Source of the DNA: Anisakis pegreffii
Taxonomy: Eukaryota > Nematoda > Chromadorea > Rhabditida > Anisakidae
Direction: 5' to 3'
Length of the DNA stretch: 64,000 nucleotides
Assembly (NCBI GenBank): GCA_035041965.1
Contig: JAPYMA010002963.1
Span: 1-64,000 of the forward strand
The first letter of the stretch is position 1. Each line of letters opens with the position of its first letter. Of this stretch, positions 35,001 through 49,000 are shown one piece after another. Below the pieces are notes generated by a model, which saw only the letters and a program-made list of their open reading frames with translations, did no database searches and was not told the DNA's origin. The translations under genes were made by a program, and so were the position numbers.

Positions 35001-36600
35001 TGCATTCGGCGTCATTCACTCGTTCCTCTCAGAACACTGCCATAAGCCATAAGCTTCCTCATCTTTATTTGTGCGCTTTTATCAACAACATCATTCGTGT
35101 TCATATTTTCAGCCTTCAAAATAGAACTTTCAATTCAATCGTATTCGAAGCGATCTAATAAGATTCGACATAGTCTTTAGGATTCTTTAGATTCAGAAAA
35201 AAATTTTATGGGCCACTGATTTTGTGAAACGATGCTTTCTGTTTGTTGCTTTTGAGATTTCCACCACCACAACAAAAAAATTTTTTTTGAAAAGCTCTTT
35301 ATCAATGAAACAGCATAGGTTCTAGCAGCTGCAGTTAGTTTCCTGCTATCAATATGTTGAAGAAACAACAAGTGAAGGGTGAATTAACGAATAAGTTTTG
35401 ACGATAAATTTAATTATGAGCAAACTCTGGCGTCAACACACCATATGGACATTCGCACAGTCATTAAATTACGTACTGGGCATAATACCAGTAGGCTGAG
35501 GCAAAATAATTAATAATGTATGCTTGTTGTTGGTTAACGACAACAAAAGAATTCGCGTCGTATTCGCTTGAATGGTTCTCGCCCTCGGAACACCTTGTTC
35601 TACTTCAGTTCATCATGAACACCTCAGTCAGTTCAAAATTGGATAGAGTTCCATTCGCGATATTCATTCAACGAGTTCTAACTTATGATTTCACGAAAAA
35701 TTTGTCTGCATTCATGTCGAACATGCCGTATAGATTGTCTCAGTACTTGAATGGTTTCCGTGTTCGTGTGCTTCTGTAAAAATTTAGTGTTGTTCTTAAA
35801 AGTATAATAGAAGTAAACTCTCAGGATAAACGTCATGAAGTGAGATTGCAGGAAATTAGACGATTGTTCATGCGAATGAATGTATTGGTTATGCGTGAAA
35901 TAGCTGAAGTAAATGTGCTGCTTGCTTAGGGTTGCTTGTAGAACGGTTGAGTGGAGGGGGTGCTGGAGACGGGGTTTCCGATACTGATGCCGTGTGATTG
36001 GGGCATAGTAGAGAGAAGAAGCCTGTTGAGCATATTATGCGCTCAATGCACAACATCAAAATAATGCATTTTAGTTGAGTTGCTGCTGAATAGCTGTGAC
36101 AATCAATTAGCATAAACATACACACACAAGCGAATCTGTGTGGATTGATGTATTAGAGACACACTCGAAATGAACGATTATACCATGCTTCAATGGATAT
36201 ATTATGCGTCCAGTGTATTCCCATATAATTAGTTATATTATTGGATGTGGTGTTTTTGGATACGATTCTAGAGGACCAACAATGCTGGACTCATAAATTT
36301 TTATATAAAGCGGATTATTAAAAAAATCATTTCTAAGCATCTTATTGTAATTGCTTCAATGTTTCGATATGAAATCAACGTTAGTACTTTATTCAGATCG
36401 TATAACATATAAAAGAATAATTTTTGCAAGGCTAAAAGTTTCGAAAACATTTCATCATTTATCATCACACCAGGTGAGCATAGACAAGAAATGCCAAATA
36501 ATGATCATTTCTGTTGATCGCCACAAACCACTGTGATAGTTTCTATCTCGTTCACATTCGTTCCTCGCTTCGTTCATCTTCTTGTCGAGATATCAACGAG
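29031..36600. other. Gene-poor region, possibly intron
   Basis: AT-rich and unannotated. Only short, non-characteristic open frames occur on both strands. A minus-strand stretch at about 36000-35890 is GC-richer and codes a Ser/Pro/Thr-rich peptide (see findings). A small GC-richer patch lies at 34650-34730. No RNA gene or transposase seen. Confidence 0.45.
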
Positions 36601-37380
36601 GTATGATGAGAAGCTAGCCTTTACTTAAATCTGCCTAAACATCCTCCAGTTGAAGCCGTTTGTATTTTTCCAATCAGTGATAGGAGCTTAAAGTTGAGCA
36701 GCTAACAATAAAAGGCCGAACACTCTGTGATTCGTTGTGACAAGAAGAATTTCCGCCAGCAAACACAACAAGCCAAGCAACAAAGAGATGGGTCCGAACT
36801 CTGATTGCCTTATCAGAATCAAGAAAACAAAATTCTCAACTTATGCTGCGATTCAAAGCTTCGCCAACACTGCGGAAGGGACATGTTTTGCTGACGGAAT
36901 CACTGATTAGGGCTTTGGAGCAGTTCAAAATACACACCAATAAGCTATGGCCACCAGAGTGAAGACTTGGACTGAAGAAATCGTTGCTAGACGACAGCAT
37001 TCAGCGATGGCCAGCATGACCAGGAATATTCGTGAATGGAACAACTTTTACTTGAACATGTCACCTTTCACATTTGGCCGTTCAGCTCACCTGACCGTCA
37101 TCCTCTTGAATAATACGTATGGGGCGCGGGGACAAGCTGATTCATTCGTGGCCATGCGAGCTTTGGCTGATCCTGTGGGTGGTTCTATTGAATTTACGTC
37201 ATCTGGGATAGAATTGGACCGACTAAGCGCTGGAAAGGCTATTTTCAGTGGCCAACGAGAATCGCAAATCAATGACTAGCGAATCGCGCTTCTATCGGTG
37301 GCCACCAGACATAAATACGTTTTGTCGTTGTTAAATGTTTGTCACTGCGTTTGAGCCACAAATAAAATGTGTCGCTTCCT
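36600..37380 (+). other. GC-richer island with repeated TGGCCA words
   Basis: This segment has visibly more G and C and fewer T-runs than its neighbours. TGGCCA occurs at about 36950, 37009, 37150, 37250 and 37301, and GGCCACCAGA occurs near both ends (36952 and 37303), a direct repeat about 350 bases apart. It may be an old inserted element or an isolated short gene. Confidence 0.4.
36947..37279 (+). CDS. Hypothetical small single-exon ORF
   Basis: An open frame of 110 codons starts at an ATG (AGCTATGGCC context) and ends with TAG. The composition is protein-like and mixed, with Arg, Trp, Gly and Ala and segments such as HLTVILLNNTYGARGQ and GIELDRLSAGK. An AATAAA lies at 37361-37366, 82 bases past the stop. 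I recognise no family, and there is no upstream promoter or acceptor evidence. It coincides with the GC-richer island, so a lower stop-codon density may explain the open frame. Confidence 0.25.
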   Translation: MATRVKTWTEEIVARRQHSAMASMTRNIREWNNFYLNMSPFTFGRSAHLTVILLNNTYGARGQADSFVAMRALADPVGGSIEFTSSGIELDRLSAGKAIFSGQRESQIND

Positions 37381-39590
37381 AACTTTAATTTAGAATATCT
37401 CACGTTATTGTTGCTAAAGCTTTTGCAATGAAGTTTTCACGGGAGTAAATTTCAGAATGCCTTCTCTCATCTCATCTCTACCTCAGTTTAGATTACTCTC
37501 ACAAATTACAACTTTCATTGATTTTTTTTTGAACTCAATCGAAAACAAGCAAGCCGAGATTGATTCCTATCGAAAATCATCTCATCGTCAGTTGTCTTCA
37601 GCGAAACATTGATGAAAGATTGAAAAGTGCCTTTAATAATCGTACCCCAATGCATCCTTGTTCGATCATAGCTGCGAAGGGCCTTTGCTGAGAATTAGCA
37701 ATGAAGAGGATGTTAACCTCAATTTGTTGTATTCTCGCTAATTTTTAAACATACATTTCAATTTGATTCGTGTGAGAATGCATACGGTGACGTATGATTT
37801 TCAAAAATGTTACTCGTTTCAAGTACGATTTTCGCTGATGAGGACGCGTGCATTCAGAAAAAGTCTTCAGTGGTAAAGGAAAACGAATTGAAGGAGGAAC
37901 GACAAAGTGAAATGGATTTCGTGTGTTGTTGCACTCGTGACAAAGTAATATTAATTTGTTGCTTTGTTGCGGCAATAACCATCTCTACTTTGCATTTTTA
38001 AATTGATTCTTTCATTTTTTGCTGCTTCAAATAATTTGCCATCGCATCCCTTTCAAGTGCTTCTTCGATTCATCACTCCATAAAATTACAGCATCATTAA
38101 CCATAATCATGTCAAAAAATCTCTCAGAATCTCTTTATTCGAGCCCAATTTTGTTTCACATTTTTCATTCGATTTCTTGTTTTCAACAAGAATTTGGCAT
38201 CGATAAACGATTGTGCGAAAACTCCATGAAATACGTTACATTTTGAATATATTTGCGGTGCATTTGACTTTTTATGGGCCGTACTCGTTTCAGCATGCAG
38301 TTGATTTGGTAAAATATGTTACTGAAAGGAGATTTTGTGTCGAGTGAATAGGTGTGAAGAATAATTGAAGTATGCTTTGCTACTCCGAAAAATTGTTTCA
38401 ATCCATTCATCTTCTAGATCCAGTTTAAACCCCTAGAGACTGTCAAATATTCATATAAATTTTTTTTGTCGAGCATCACTCGAAGTAAACAAAATACGCA
38501 TCGTTTAGAATCGTTCGTCTCAAACGCCACTTCAAATTGTGCTCATTTTCAACCACTGATTTCTGATGATTCAGGCCACGATTTCCAAAGCCACTCAACT
38601 ACTTGCTTAAAGAAAAAACAAGATACTTAGAGTGTCTATTTCAACCATGAAACAGGAAAAATTTTTTGTGATTGCAATTTTAATTTTTATGGCTGATGAA
38701 TAATCGAATTGATTGTTTAGTCGATTGATGATGAATGATTTCATCGGTCTCATCATACTTTTGAAGATAAAAGTTGTTCTCAGCAATTGTACTCCCACTA
38801 AAGTTTCAATGGTGTCATTTATACAGTCTTAATTACTCAACAAACTTCCCTCCCGTCCGTTTGTGTCTGATCGAAAGAAAGCTTTTCATTATTTATTCTC
38901 TCCAACAATCAGTGTGTGATGACATTGGTACACCAATCGCTTTCGAGCGAATTTTCTGCTACGAACGGAAAAGTTTTGCTCGTTACCTAATGGAATAGCA
39001 GCGTCATTAATGTTGCCGAGCCTAAGCCAGGCTATCTACGGTTTGGCTTGTATCTAATCATCAGTATGTGATGATTCAGAAGTGGCATGAGGTAACGCTC
39101 ACTTGTTATGTGATGTTTGCTGGATTCGTTGGAGTGGGAACGATGATCAAATTGAGCAATAAGTGCAGTGACTAAATTGAATAATCATGCAATAAGAGTC
39201 AAAGAAAATTATGATAACCATAAAATTTCGGTCACTTTTGCATATTCTTTTGATGTGGAGGATATTGAACGTAGACGATGTTCATATATGAATGAAAATC
39301 GGAGAAATGCACCACCTCACAATTGTGTGTCTGTGTGCCATAAAGTGCAGACGTTTGAGGATATTTATTACGAATAAAAATTCATTCGGTTATTTCTTTA
39401 TTCTTGAATAAACTTTCACTTTCTTATGTAAACAGTTATTGTTGGCTGTTGTGTGGGCATTATCATATTGGGTTTCTTGGATCGTGTGGCATACGTAACA
39501 CTCCGCAACTTTGTTCAGTTCAGTTTTTCGTCAAAAACATTTGTGTGTATTGTTTTCGGTATATTCAAACCTATGCTGCGAAAAGTGAAC
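37380..39590. other. Gene-poor region
   Basis: AT-rich DNA with only short chance frames on both strands. No conserved motif noted. Confidence 0.45.
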
Positions 39591-39596
39591 CTGTGA

Positions 39597-40000
39597 GGTC
39601 CCAAGTACTTGTCCATGACTTTCAGATATTTGGTTTCACTTGTTGACACCGGATGCGACTTGGTAGTCTCTCGGCTCTTTGAATGCAATTGTAACGTTAC
39701 AATTTGAACCAATCCTGTTTGCTGTCGGAGAAGGTGAACTGAAAATGGGACGAAGCCACCTTCTTCACCAGCGAGGGATGTCTCACAATCAGAGAACAGT
39801 CTTCTCTGCGCGCAAATTGGTCATTTTCTCGCTTCGCGATCCTCCTCCGCCAGAATCCCACCCTTTAACATCCCTAATGTGGTGTCCTAGAGCTGCCGTG
39901 CAACATTTTTTTGATGTAGTCACGAAATCACTCTGTAACTGTGGAACTCATTGTCAGATCTGTTCTCGTGGGAGCGTATGTGTTAATTGGCGAATTTGAA
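39597..40000 (+). pseudogene. Retropepsin-like remnant of a retroelement
   Basis: A short open stretch at 39597-39704 encodes SLVDTGCDLVVS, which fits the hydrophobic-DTG-x-hydrophobic-Ser core of retroelement aspartic proteases (Ty3/gypsy or BEL/Pao type). It is closed by stops at both ends. A second open frame, offset by one base, continues to 39999 and starts with FAVGEGELKMG-like text that could be the next protease strand. No reverse transcriptase, integrase or terminal repeats are visible, so this is at most a broken fragment. The DTG motif could still be coincidence. Confidence 0.4.
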
Positions 40001-43000
40001 CGAAAAATTCTATGGAGTTGATTAGATCAATGAAGCGCAAAACAGATTCGAAAGGTCAAGAAGGTGGTTTGCTTTTGTAATAGGGCCATCTTTTATATGG
40101 CTGATTTATCGTAATGAGATATAATGATCCAATATTATAAAGCATTGCAACTGAATACGGTTGGATGGTTTTGATGTAGTGTTAATTGGTAATTGAAGCA
40201 TGAATACGGAACGGATCGCCTTTTGATGTAATACTCTCTATTTATCACATTCATGCAATACCTGGCCGTTGTGTGGCAAGGAACCCCACCTTCAACGTTC
40301 CTTGTCCTATTAGAATGATCGCCTTAGCGAACTGTCATGCTAGTTCTTACTCTTATTTTCCCTTCCTTATGTTATTCACTACAATTACCGAAACAATTAT
40401 CGTATCCGTCACTCGGTCAAATCACAATACAAATATAGTGTGAATATCAATGGTGCGAATTCGATCATGCATCGCATCTAATATTCTTTGATAATCGCGT
40501 GCTTAGAACACTTCTAAATTATACCCTATTCTACTTAATTACCACACTCCACACAAAGCTTTTGTGTCTTGACGCAATCTGTATATTACACCTTTTGGCT
40601 ATATCATCATCAAAGTTTTCCTGTAATATAGACCCTTTATCAGTGATTTAAGGAAGAATATAAGTGAATCAACATTGCTCTCAAATTGAGCGATGCTGCA
40701 GGGTAACGTAAATGTTCGATGATTGCATCTACTGGCACAAACATCCGTCATACAAATGTAAAACTTTATCAGCGTAATGATGCCTTCACTGGGCGAGTTT
40801 GTTACGAGAAACGTTTCGATTACTACTTTCACGAATGTTGCGGCAATTTCTACTGCTGTCATTGCAAGCAATATTTAGATAGCTGAGCTTCGCGTTGTAA
40901 TTGATTGTTGCTTTATTTATTTTAATAGGTTTGTTCAGTAGATCATTCAGCTATGCTACCCGTTCGAATGAGTTCATTCAGTATTCGGTACGAAAATTCC
41001 ACTGGATTTATCGAATTTTATTGGTTTTTGCGAGATTTTATGCGAATTTGTAAAATTCAGAAGTAATTATGTGATTTGTTTTTGTAACGAATGTGAGTGT
41101 TGTTGTAATATTGCTGAGTGTTGTTGTTGCAGCCTTTATGCAAACATTCATTTTTCATTATAGTCTTCTCTTGTTTATCTCTCATATCACCGACTGATAC
41201 TGCTTTGAGTGTAATTTCCGAGAGCACAAATTGCCATTTTCCGTCAGTATAGTCACTGGTTTATACTATTCAGTCGTCTTTAACAAGCAAACTTTTCATA
41301 ATTTAGAATTTATCGAAAAAGTTTTAATGGTGAGATATGAATCTGTACTTTGTGCTTTTCCAATTTATTAGTAAGAACTCCATTTGACGTTTTTTTTTCT
41401 GATTTATTTCATAAAGCGTTGAAAGTTAATAACGTCACCAGTCGGTTCGATGGTGAGTACTGCTTCGACATAATCTCTTCTGTGAGCTATTGGATTATCT
41501 GATGCACTGCAATCTACGACCAGATACAAAAGTCATTCGCTGTTCATTGTGGAAATTTACAAACAATAAGACTTCGGTTTTGTTTTGAGTTTCATCCTCT
41601 GATTTAAATCCAAGTAACCGAATGCACTATTCAGTTACCCTCTTATTCAATTTTAACTGAAATTGCTCCAATGAGTATAATGAAACGACGGTTTCGATTG
41701 TTCATATGGCGATATCGCTGAATCGTAAATTCTAAAACGACGGGAAAATACTTTCAATTGCCTCATAAAAAGGCTCAATAAAGTTACGGATTTCATCTGG
41801 AATATTGTTGTAGTGCCATCCTTCTTACAATTCCAATCAAAAACATCTGTCACATTGAATCTCTCAACGAAATTAAACTTCCGCTATGAGAAAAGTGCAA
41901 TTTGCTAAATGTGCCGCTTCAGTGCAGTAACGTCAACGATGTAACATCCGCTTCTTCAGACCCAAATATCCCATCGTTGAGCTCGATTAAGAGGTTGTAA
42001 TTTTGGAGTGTTTTATTGGTACTGAATTTTACTTTTCCTCTTTAACTTCACCAATAAAAAACACTCCCAATGATTCTCATTGCAACCATTTATTGTCCTT
42101 TTACTTCTCTGATTGATGCGTTTGCTGCCAAATTTCTGTAGTGGTGGTGTTTCGTCGGAAGCAGTTCATATTGGAGCGAAAATGCGAGATGTCCATATTG
42201 AACACTGATGATAGTGTGCGGGATAGTTGCGTTCTTAATTATTTGACGTCGATCCGTATCTTTCACTGGTTGAACGATGGAACAGTTAACTCTTTGAAGA
42301 CGCCAATATTTCACTGTCGTTAAAGTTTAAGCACAACGTGATAAATGACAGTAATAAGCCTCCAGTGAGCATTTAGATGAACAAATCGTTAGAACGAGGC
42401 AAACTTGATTGAATGAGTCAGTTTGATTACGTCAAATGTTGCCCTCACTTCAACCCAAACGAAAAACTCACTCACATCAGGTGGATGTGCATAAAATGCA
42501 GTCAGTGAACAGAAGAAAAGTTTAGACGTTCATTTGGAAATGTCATTTTTTGACAAAAAAAGACCTATAAACGCCCAACATCTGCCACACAATTCAACTT
42601 CTAACAATAAGTGCACAGTTAATTCAGTATCGACTTTGATATTCATATTAGTTCGTGACAGAATGTCGGTCTTTAATGAGAGAACATAATTTATAGATGA
42701 AGCCATCAGAGTGCTAATGTCCGTAATCACTGCAATTCGTGTTGAGCATAAGAAAGTAAATCTTAACGAACGGTTACTTGCATTAGGCATTCGAAGATTA
42801 CTCTCATTGTTCCACATTAGTACAATAAACCAAAACAAGACTATCTGTCATCTGTTACTACAAGGGTACCGAATGCACTATTCAATACGCGCCGTCGTTT
42901 TCGGTTCGACTATCACTTCAATTCACTCTACAACTAATAATATCCACCCTCATCTTTTGTGCATCTTTTCACTTATATTGTTAAGTGTTAACTGTGCATA

Positions 43001-46000
43001 TCATAATAAATTATCCTAAAATTTCTTATCCGTTCTAAATATATTCCTCCTCTTTGTTTTTCCTCATCATTTCATATTTCGAATAATTCGCCTCCCATTT
43101 GTAAAGAGTTCTTCCTAACTTTTCATTTTATTGCTCGAGCAAGTTAGCCTCACCACATCGGCTGAAAGAAGGTAGAATGCGCAATACGGTCTGTTTGGTT
43201 TACTAAAAGCACTGTATTTGTTTTTTTACAGAATGATGCACTACTTCAAAGATATAGGATGAGCAATATAAGGAAGTAAAATGATGTTGGAAAATCACGC
43301 ACGGTTCAATACGATCTCATCATTGAAAGTTGCAGTTCTATTGCGAGAAATATCTGAATCTTATCGTCACGTTGTTTGTTCGTGTGTGTGTGTGTGTGTG
43401 TGTGAGCGCTCAGTGTGAATGGTAGTAAGTGGAAGAGTTACACAAAAACTTTACAGCGTTAATTCTTACGGAGAAATATACCGATCTTCAAAGTTCATTC
43501 ATTGATAACTCTTTCAGTGTGCCACGAATACGCACCGAACCACTTCAGTTTTGTCCACAATTGAGTAGATTGATGGTTCGGTTATTTGGTTGGAAGAATG
43601 AGTGTTCTTTGTTTAGAGTTAGAGTGACGTGGAATGTTAGTGAAGAAAGACACTCGTGGCACTGATTCAGATGGTTTCACTTAGAAGTTATTGTTGGTTT
43701 ATCTTTCGTCTAATTGTAATTACGCACCGAATATTTCGTTTGTGAAACTGTTGTCATGAAATTTATCCGAGGATTGCTTTCGAAAGCAATATCGTTAGAT
43801 ATGTCCGTTGAATTAAGATGAATTTGTGAGAAGACTCCACTGAAGTCATGAAGAGATTTTTGCCAGATTCGAAGTTATTCACTTTTGCTTTTGCACTTAC
43901 TTGTTCGAGTACACACAGATTTAGTGCTTCGCAAATTTTTTAATTCCTAGAAAGAAGTTTCTCCATCAGTCAGTGTGTTTCAGAATGAATGAAAGGAAGT
44001 AATGATTATTCGGTGTATTTGGAGTAACTTTCAGGTTTTTGCTCTATGCTTATTCGAAGTTGGGATTAAACTGGAAAGTGAGTTGCGTTCAGTTTTGGCA
44101 TCTTTAGAATTTGATTTGTTGCCGTGAGTTACGACGACTCGTTGGTGATAATTGAATTCAAATGGAGTCAAATCAAACATCGTTTAATTTATTGCGCATC
44201 TTTTCACATCTAATCGAAATCCATTTACAGCACTTTCGCCATTCAAAATCACAGCAGTGACCCTGCCTTCAGGTTATGCCGTCTTCTGACCATTTTACCT
44301 AAAAAATCCCTACCATTTCGAATGACTCATCCGATACAACCGAAAATTCAGTATTACACTCAATCGGTTCAATAAAATCGTACTTTCTTTCACTCTCTAA
44401 CCCGAAATCGCTCCAGAAGTGTTCCATCGTAAAGTAAAACGTTCACGATACCTACTCAACGAGGGCATCAATCAACACTTGGCTCTGTTCGATAACTCAT
44501 CTCATTGAAATACAATGTGTATTATTATGAGGTGTTCAAACATAATTGGTGGTAATCATTCGAATGTTCTGCCGGATGAGGTTCAACGATTCGCAAATAG
44601 ACTCGTTCAAAAGATCGTTTTAATGACTTTGGCCTATAAAGCCGTATTCATGCGAATCTCATTGATCTTCCCAATAGGATTACGCGCTATAATGTTTTGT
44701 TGCTATTCACAGCATGTTCACGTTGATCGATTGCATTTTTGGGCATATATTTTGCGCATTCTGCTCTCAGAACTGACTGCTGACAACGCTTCGTAATGCA
44801 TCATCGCCCTTCAACCGCAAATTTATGCATGTGTACATTCAGATCCGTTTTTCATAACAACACTGATTTAGGCTACATACATGCTTATATGCAGTATTCA
44901 CAGCTTTACATTGAACGATCATTGTGAAGTGACACTGAAATTTTACGATGTCTAAAGTTTTTTGTGGTTAATATGAATTTCCCTCTCAGTTTTTAGATTT
45001 CTTTTTGAAATGTTTATTCCATGTGTTTGAGAGTTCTGGAGGAACATTTTCAAATTATGAGTATATTGTTGTGCCAAGATAAGTTCAGCTTGAACATAAA
45101 AATTATTCCAAATGGGAACGGGATGTTATTTTATTCGAAAATGTTCATTTGCATAGTGCAACTTCGAGCGAACATATTTTATTCTTGATGGGCATTTTGC
45201 AATCTGTCCCAAATTTGCTCATCAGCAAATAAAAATCTGCGCTGTGGTTGTTCAGTAAAGAGATAATATCTCGCCCAGAATCAACGTACACACTAATCAT
45301 AATTAACGTTTCAGTAAATATGCATATTGCACTGACTATCAATCAGAACCAATCGCCCGTTGATCTTATTTACTGATAACGTTCATCTTATCATCGGAAG
45401 AGAGAATTTAAATGGACATCCGATTGCAACTGTTTAAATCTCAATTTTGGTTTATACGAATCCGTTAACTGTGTTTCGTACAGTCCTAATAAATGGTTTC
45501 TGTCACTTCAACACTTGGAAATTTCCAACTGCATTTGGCATTTTGTTTCTTATTTCAACCAGTAAACATCCATTGATTCAAATAGTTATTTCGATGAAAA
45601 ATTCAAAGTGGTTTCCTTCCTAAAATTGTTCACTGTGCACCGAAGAAGTTTTTGATGTGCAATGATTAAATGAATGTAATGGCAATTGGTTACCCTTCAG
45701 CGATGAATGGGTAAACTGAATGTTCATAGGTATTAGAGTCGGGGTGTGGTTAGCCGAAATATTATGCACTCACTTTAATGATCCGCGCAACAAGGTCAAT
45801 CCAGTTGACACTCTAGACAACACCCAAATCGGATTTCATAGTAGAATGACTATCGCCAGTGCTGTGAAATATTTCAGTTTCGTCAAGCAATTTCAATTCC
45901 ACCTCGTAAACATTCACTCGGATTGTTTTTGTACCGTTCACAGAATTTTCGATTCGTTCGACTCAATTTCACTTTGAAATTTATAATTACCTCCATCAGT

Positions 46001-49000
46001 GAAAGTTTCAAATTTTTTACACTTACGTGCGCCTTTAATCCTTAAAAGGATTCAATGCCTTTAATCCTTCAATGTTCGTAACCTACTGAAGAATCGTTCG
46101 TGTAAGCTAAATTTAATTTCTTTAGCACTTCTCATTCGACGTAATTATTGTTGATACTGCAAATGAAGCTCGGTATTATGATAGCCAAATCAAATCCCTT
46201 TCCTAAGTGCCACCTAAAACTAATCAATCATCAAACAATAAATATGCGTGCAATTAGAGGGTTGTTTAAATAAACCTTGACCGTTGTTATTTTACGAATA
46301 AATCAGCGTTATTACTCTATAATATCTTCATCGATCACTCAATCTTGTGCATATAATTCATCAGTTTTATCACTCCATTCATTGCAGTCGCTTAATCGTG
46401 TAACGAATGTATCCAATTATTGCAAATGATTTCGATCATTGGTGAGACTCGCTTAATCTGAGGTCTTCCTCCTCAGTTCAGTTCGCTGCATCTACAAACG
46501 CTTTCATATACGTTCCTTCGGAATGATTTTGATGAATCAAGCAACGTTTTATTATCAGTTTCGCGGGTATGAAAATGATAGTTCATGATCTTACTCAGAG
46601 CAGTAGTAATAATTGCAGTAGTATGAATTCTAATAGTGAGCGTGTAAACAGTGATATAATTGTTTGCATAGTTCAACTACAAAAGCGGAATAGCATTACA
46701 ACATCTCAGATTTTGTAAATAATGCGGTTCAGTAGCGGTAATTGCAAAAGATGAATCAATTCTAATGATGAAATTCAATCATGTAAATAATAGGTTTGAG
46801 CCTATTGATTGGTACGATTGTTGTATGAATGGGTTGGTGCATTCGAATGAAATATTAATGGAACGAATTATTTACATTAACTTAATCACCTTCATCGAGC
46901 AATAAACTTAATTGATTCAATAAATAACTAAAACGACGAGTTTTGATGGAATTTCTTCACTGGGTCACGATGAATTTCTGCGATTGCATGCAGTCAATAA
47001 AGTTCGAAATATTTGTCACCGATACGAAATTTAACGGAAGTTTTTGCTCGGAGAAAAGTTTTCATATTGTAGGAAGTGTTATACAACAATGTAATTTTGT
47101 AATTGTTGATGTGGCACATTATTTCGCGCAAAACTGATCGTCAACCGAGCGTTCAGTGCTCTTCGAATGTGCAAAAAACTGGTTTTCGTAATTAGTGAGT
47201 TGCAATGCTGCAATACAAATGAATTAATCATAGCAATTTCGTTGAGAGGAAAATTGTCTGTTATATTGAGAGATTGATGCGTTTTCGTTTGAGGTTTGTT
47301 TTGTGAGTGAATTGAGAAAAAAATGAAAGGAATTCTTGTCGAGTTGAATTGGTATTTCGAGTGTTGCGATGAAGCACCTGAAGAACAACAGTGCTAAGAA
47401 TAGAAAGCCACGTAGAATTGCTACAGTTCGCTATCTCCACCACCGCTGGCACTCAAATGTTCACTTATCAGTTTTGTCATCTATTTTTCAGACGAAAAAT
47501 TGAACTAATTCAGTTGAGACTAAACGAATTAATTTGGAGATATTGATGGATATCAGTTGACGGGACTGAAGCAATTATTCCATCAATTGGACGTGTAGCT
47601 TAACAGAGATACTGTGATACGTGTCGACTTTTGGTATTAATGTTAATTGACTCATTAATTTGAAGGGCAGCTGTCGATTTCAATGTGACATCAACGTCAC
47701 TGTCCCATTGTAATTCTTTATTAAAACTCCTTTCTCGGCATAATGTTTGTAAGTGTTGATTATTATTATAGCTATTAATATAACTTACGTTTTTGAAATG
47801 CATCACTTATTTACTTAATCAGTAAGTACAGTTCATCACAAGCTATCGAAAATATCTCATCCTTACTTCCGTAGTTCCGTAAATCTAACAGTATTATTTT
47901 ACGGTAAGCGACCTCTGCCATGAATGTCTGATCTCTATTAATGTTTTGACGATAGAAGAACATGTCTAGACAAAAGTTCCATTTAACCGATTGAGTTGTT
48001 CTTCATCGCATATTACCATTCAATTTCTTGTTCATGATTCATATTATTTTTAATTCCACCACCCGTTTCTTAACTTATGCTCGCTTCGTTAAGATTTATT
48101 TCCGTGCCATTTCACCCATCAAGATCTCACCTCCCTGCGAATAACCTCAAAATACCAGTTCTGCATTTTTTGCCATACATTCACTGAATGTTTACTTACG
48201 CTAAAACTATATACTTCGTACTTCAAAAACAACTGTAAACGAAACAATGTAGCAGCTATGCTCGTTTACTGTTAGTCATCATTTCCTCTTTTTTTCGTGC
48301 AGCTGCATTTTTGTGCCCAACAAAAACATCTGAACATCAACTGATTGTACTTATTCATCATGAATTAACTCATTCACTCCCTACGCTTCTGCTCAGTGTG
48401 CTCCAGCCAATCGGAATGTTTCGAACATAATCTGAAAACAATGTTGTAACACGATCACAGATTCAAAATTGCACTGTTCATTCAGATTCCACCAATCACT
48501 TCGCATAAATTATATCTTCATTGAATCGTTTTGACCAGAATTGTTTGCCCAGTGGTCTGATAACGAGTTATTTATAACAGTTGCATTTTGCATTGAAAAT
48601 GGAAATTCAGTTCATTCGTTCGGACAGAATCAAACTAAAAACAATGCTTAAATGCTTGATGGAAAATAAACATTATACAGTCAACAGCAATCAGATATCG
48701 TGCTCGATTTCGGAAATAGCGACATGCAACCAAAAACGAGTCAATCATCGAACTGTCTCCATTACAATGATTTATGAATGTTCCATTGACTATTACATGG
48801 TGTCTCGAAACGTTGATTCGTTTGATTGTCACATTAAACGTCATTTAGTTCCGTTTTGCAGCCCCCTCCCTCCCTTCCCTCCTCAACGTTCTTCTGCTCT
48901 TCGAATCATCAATCATTCGCATTATTCGTCTCTCCTCACACTTCGTATCCACTCCGGATCTCATCCGTCTTCATCCATCCATCCAAATGCTGCTGTAACA

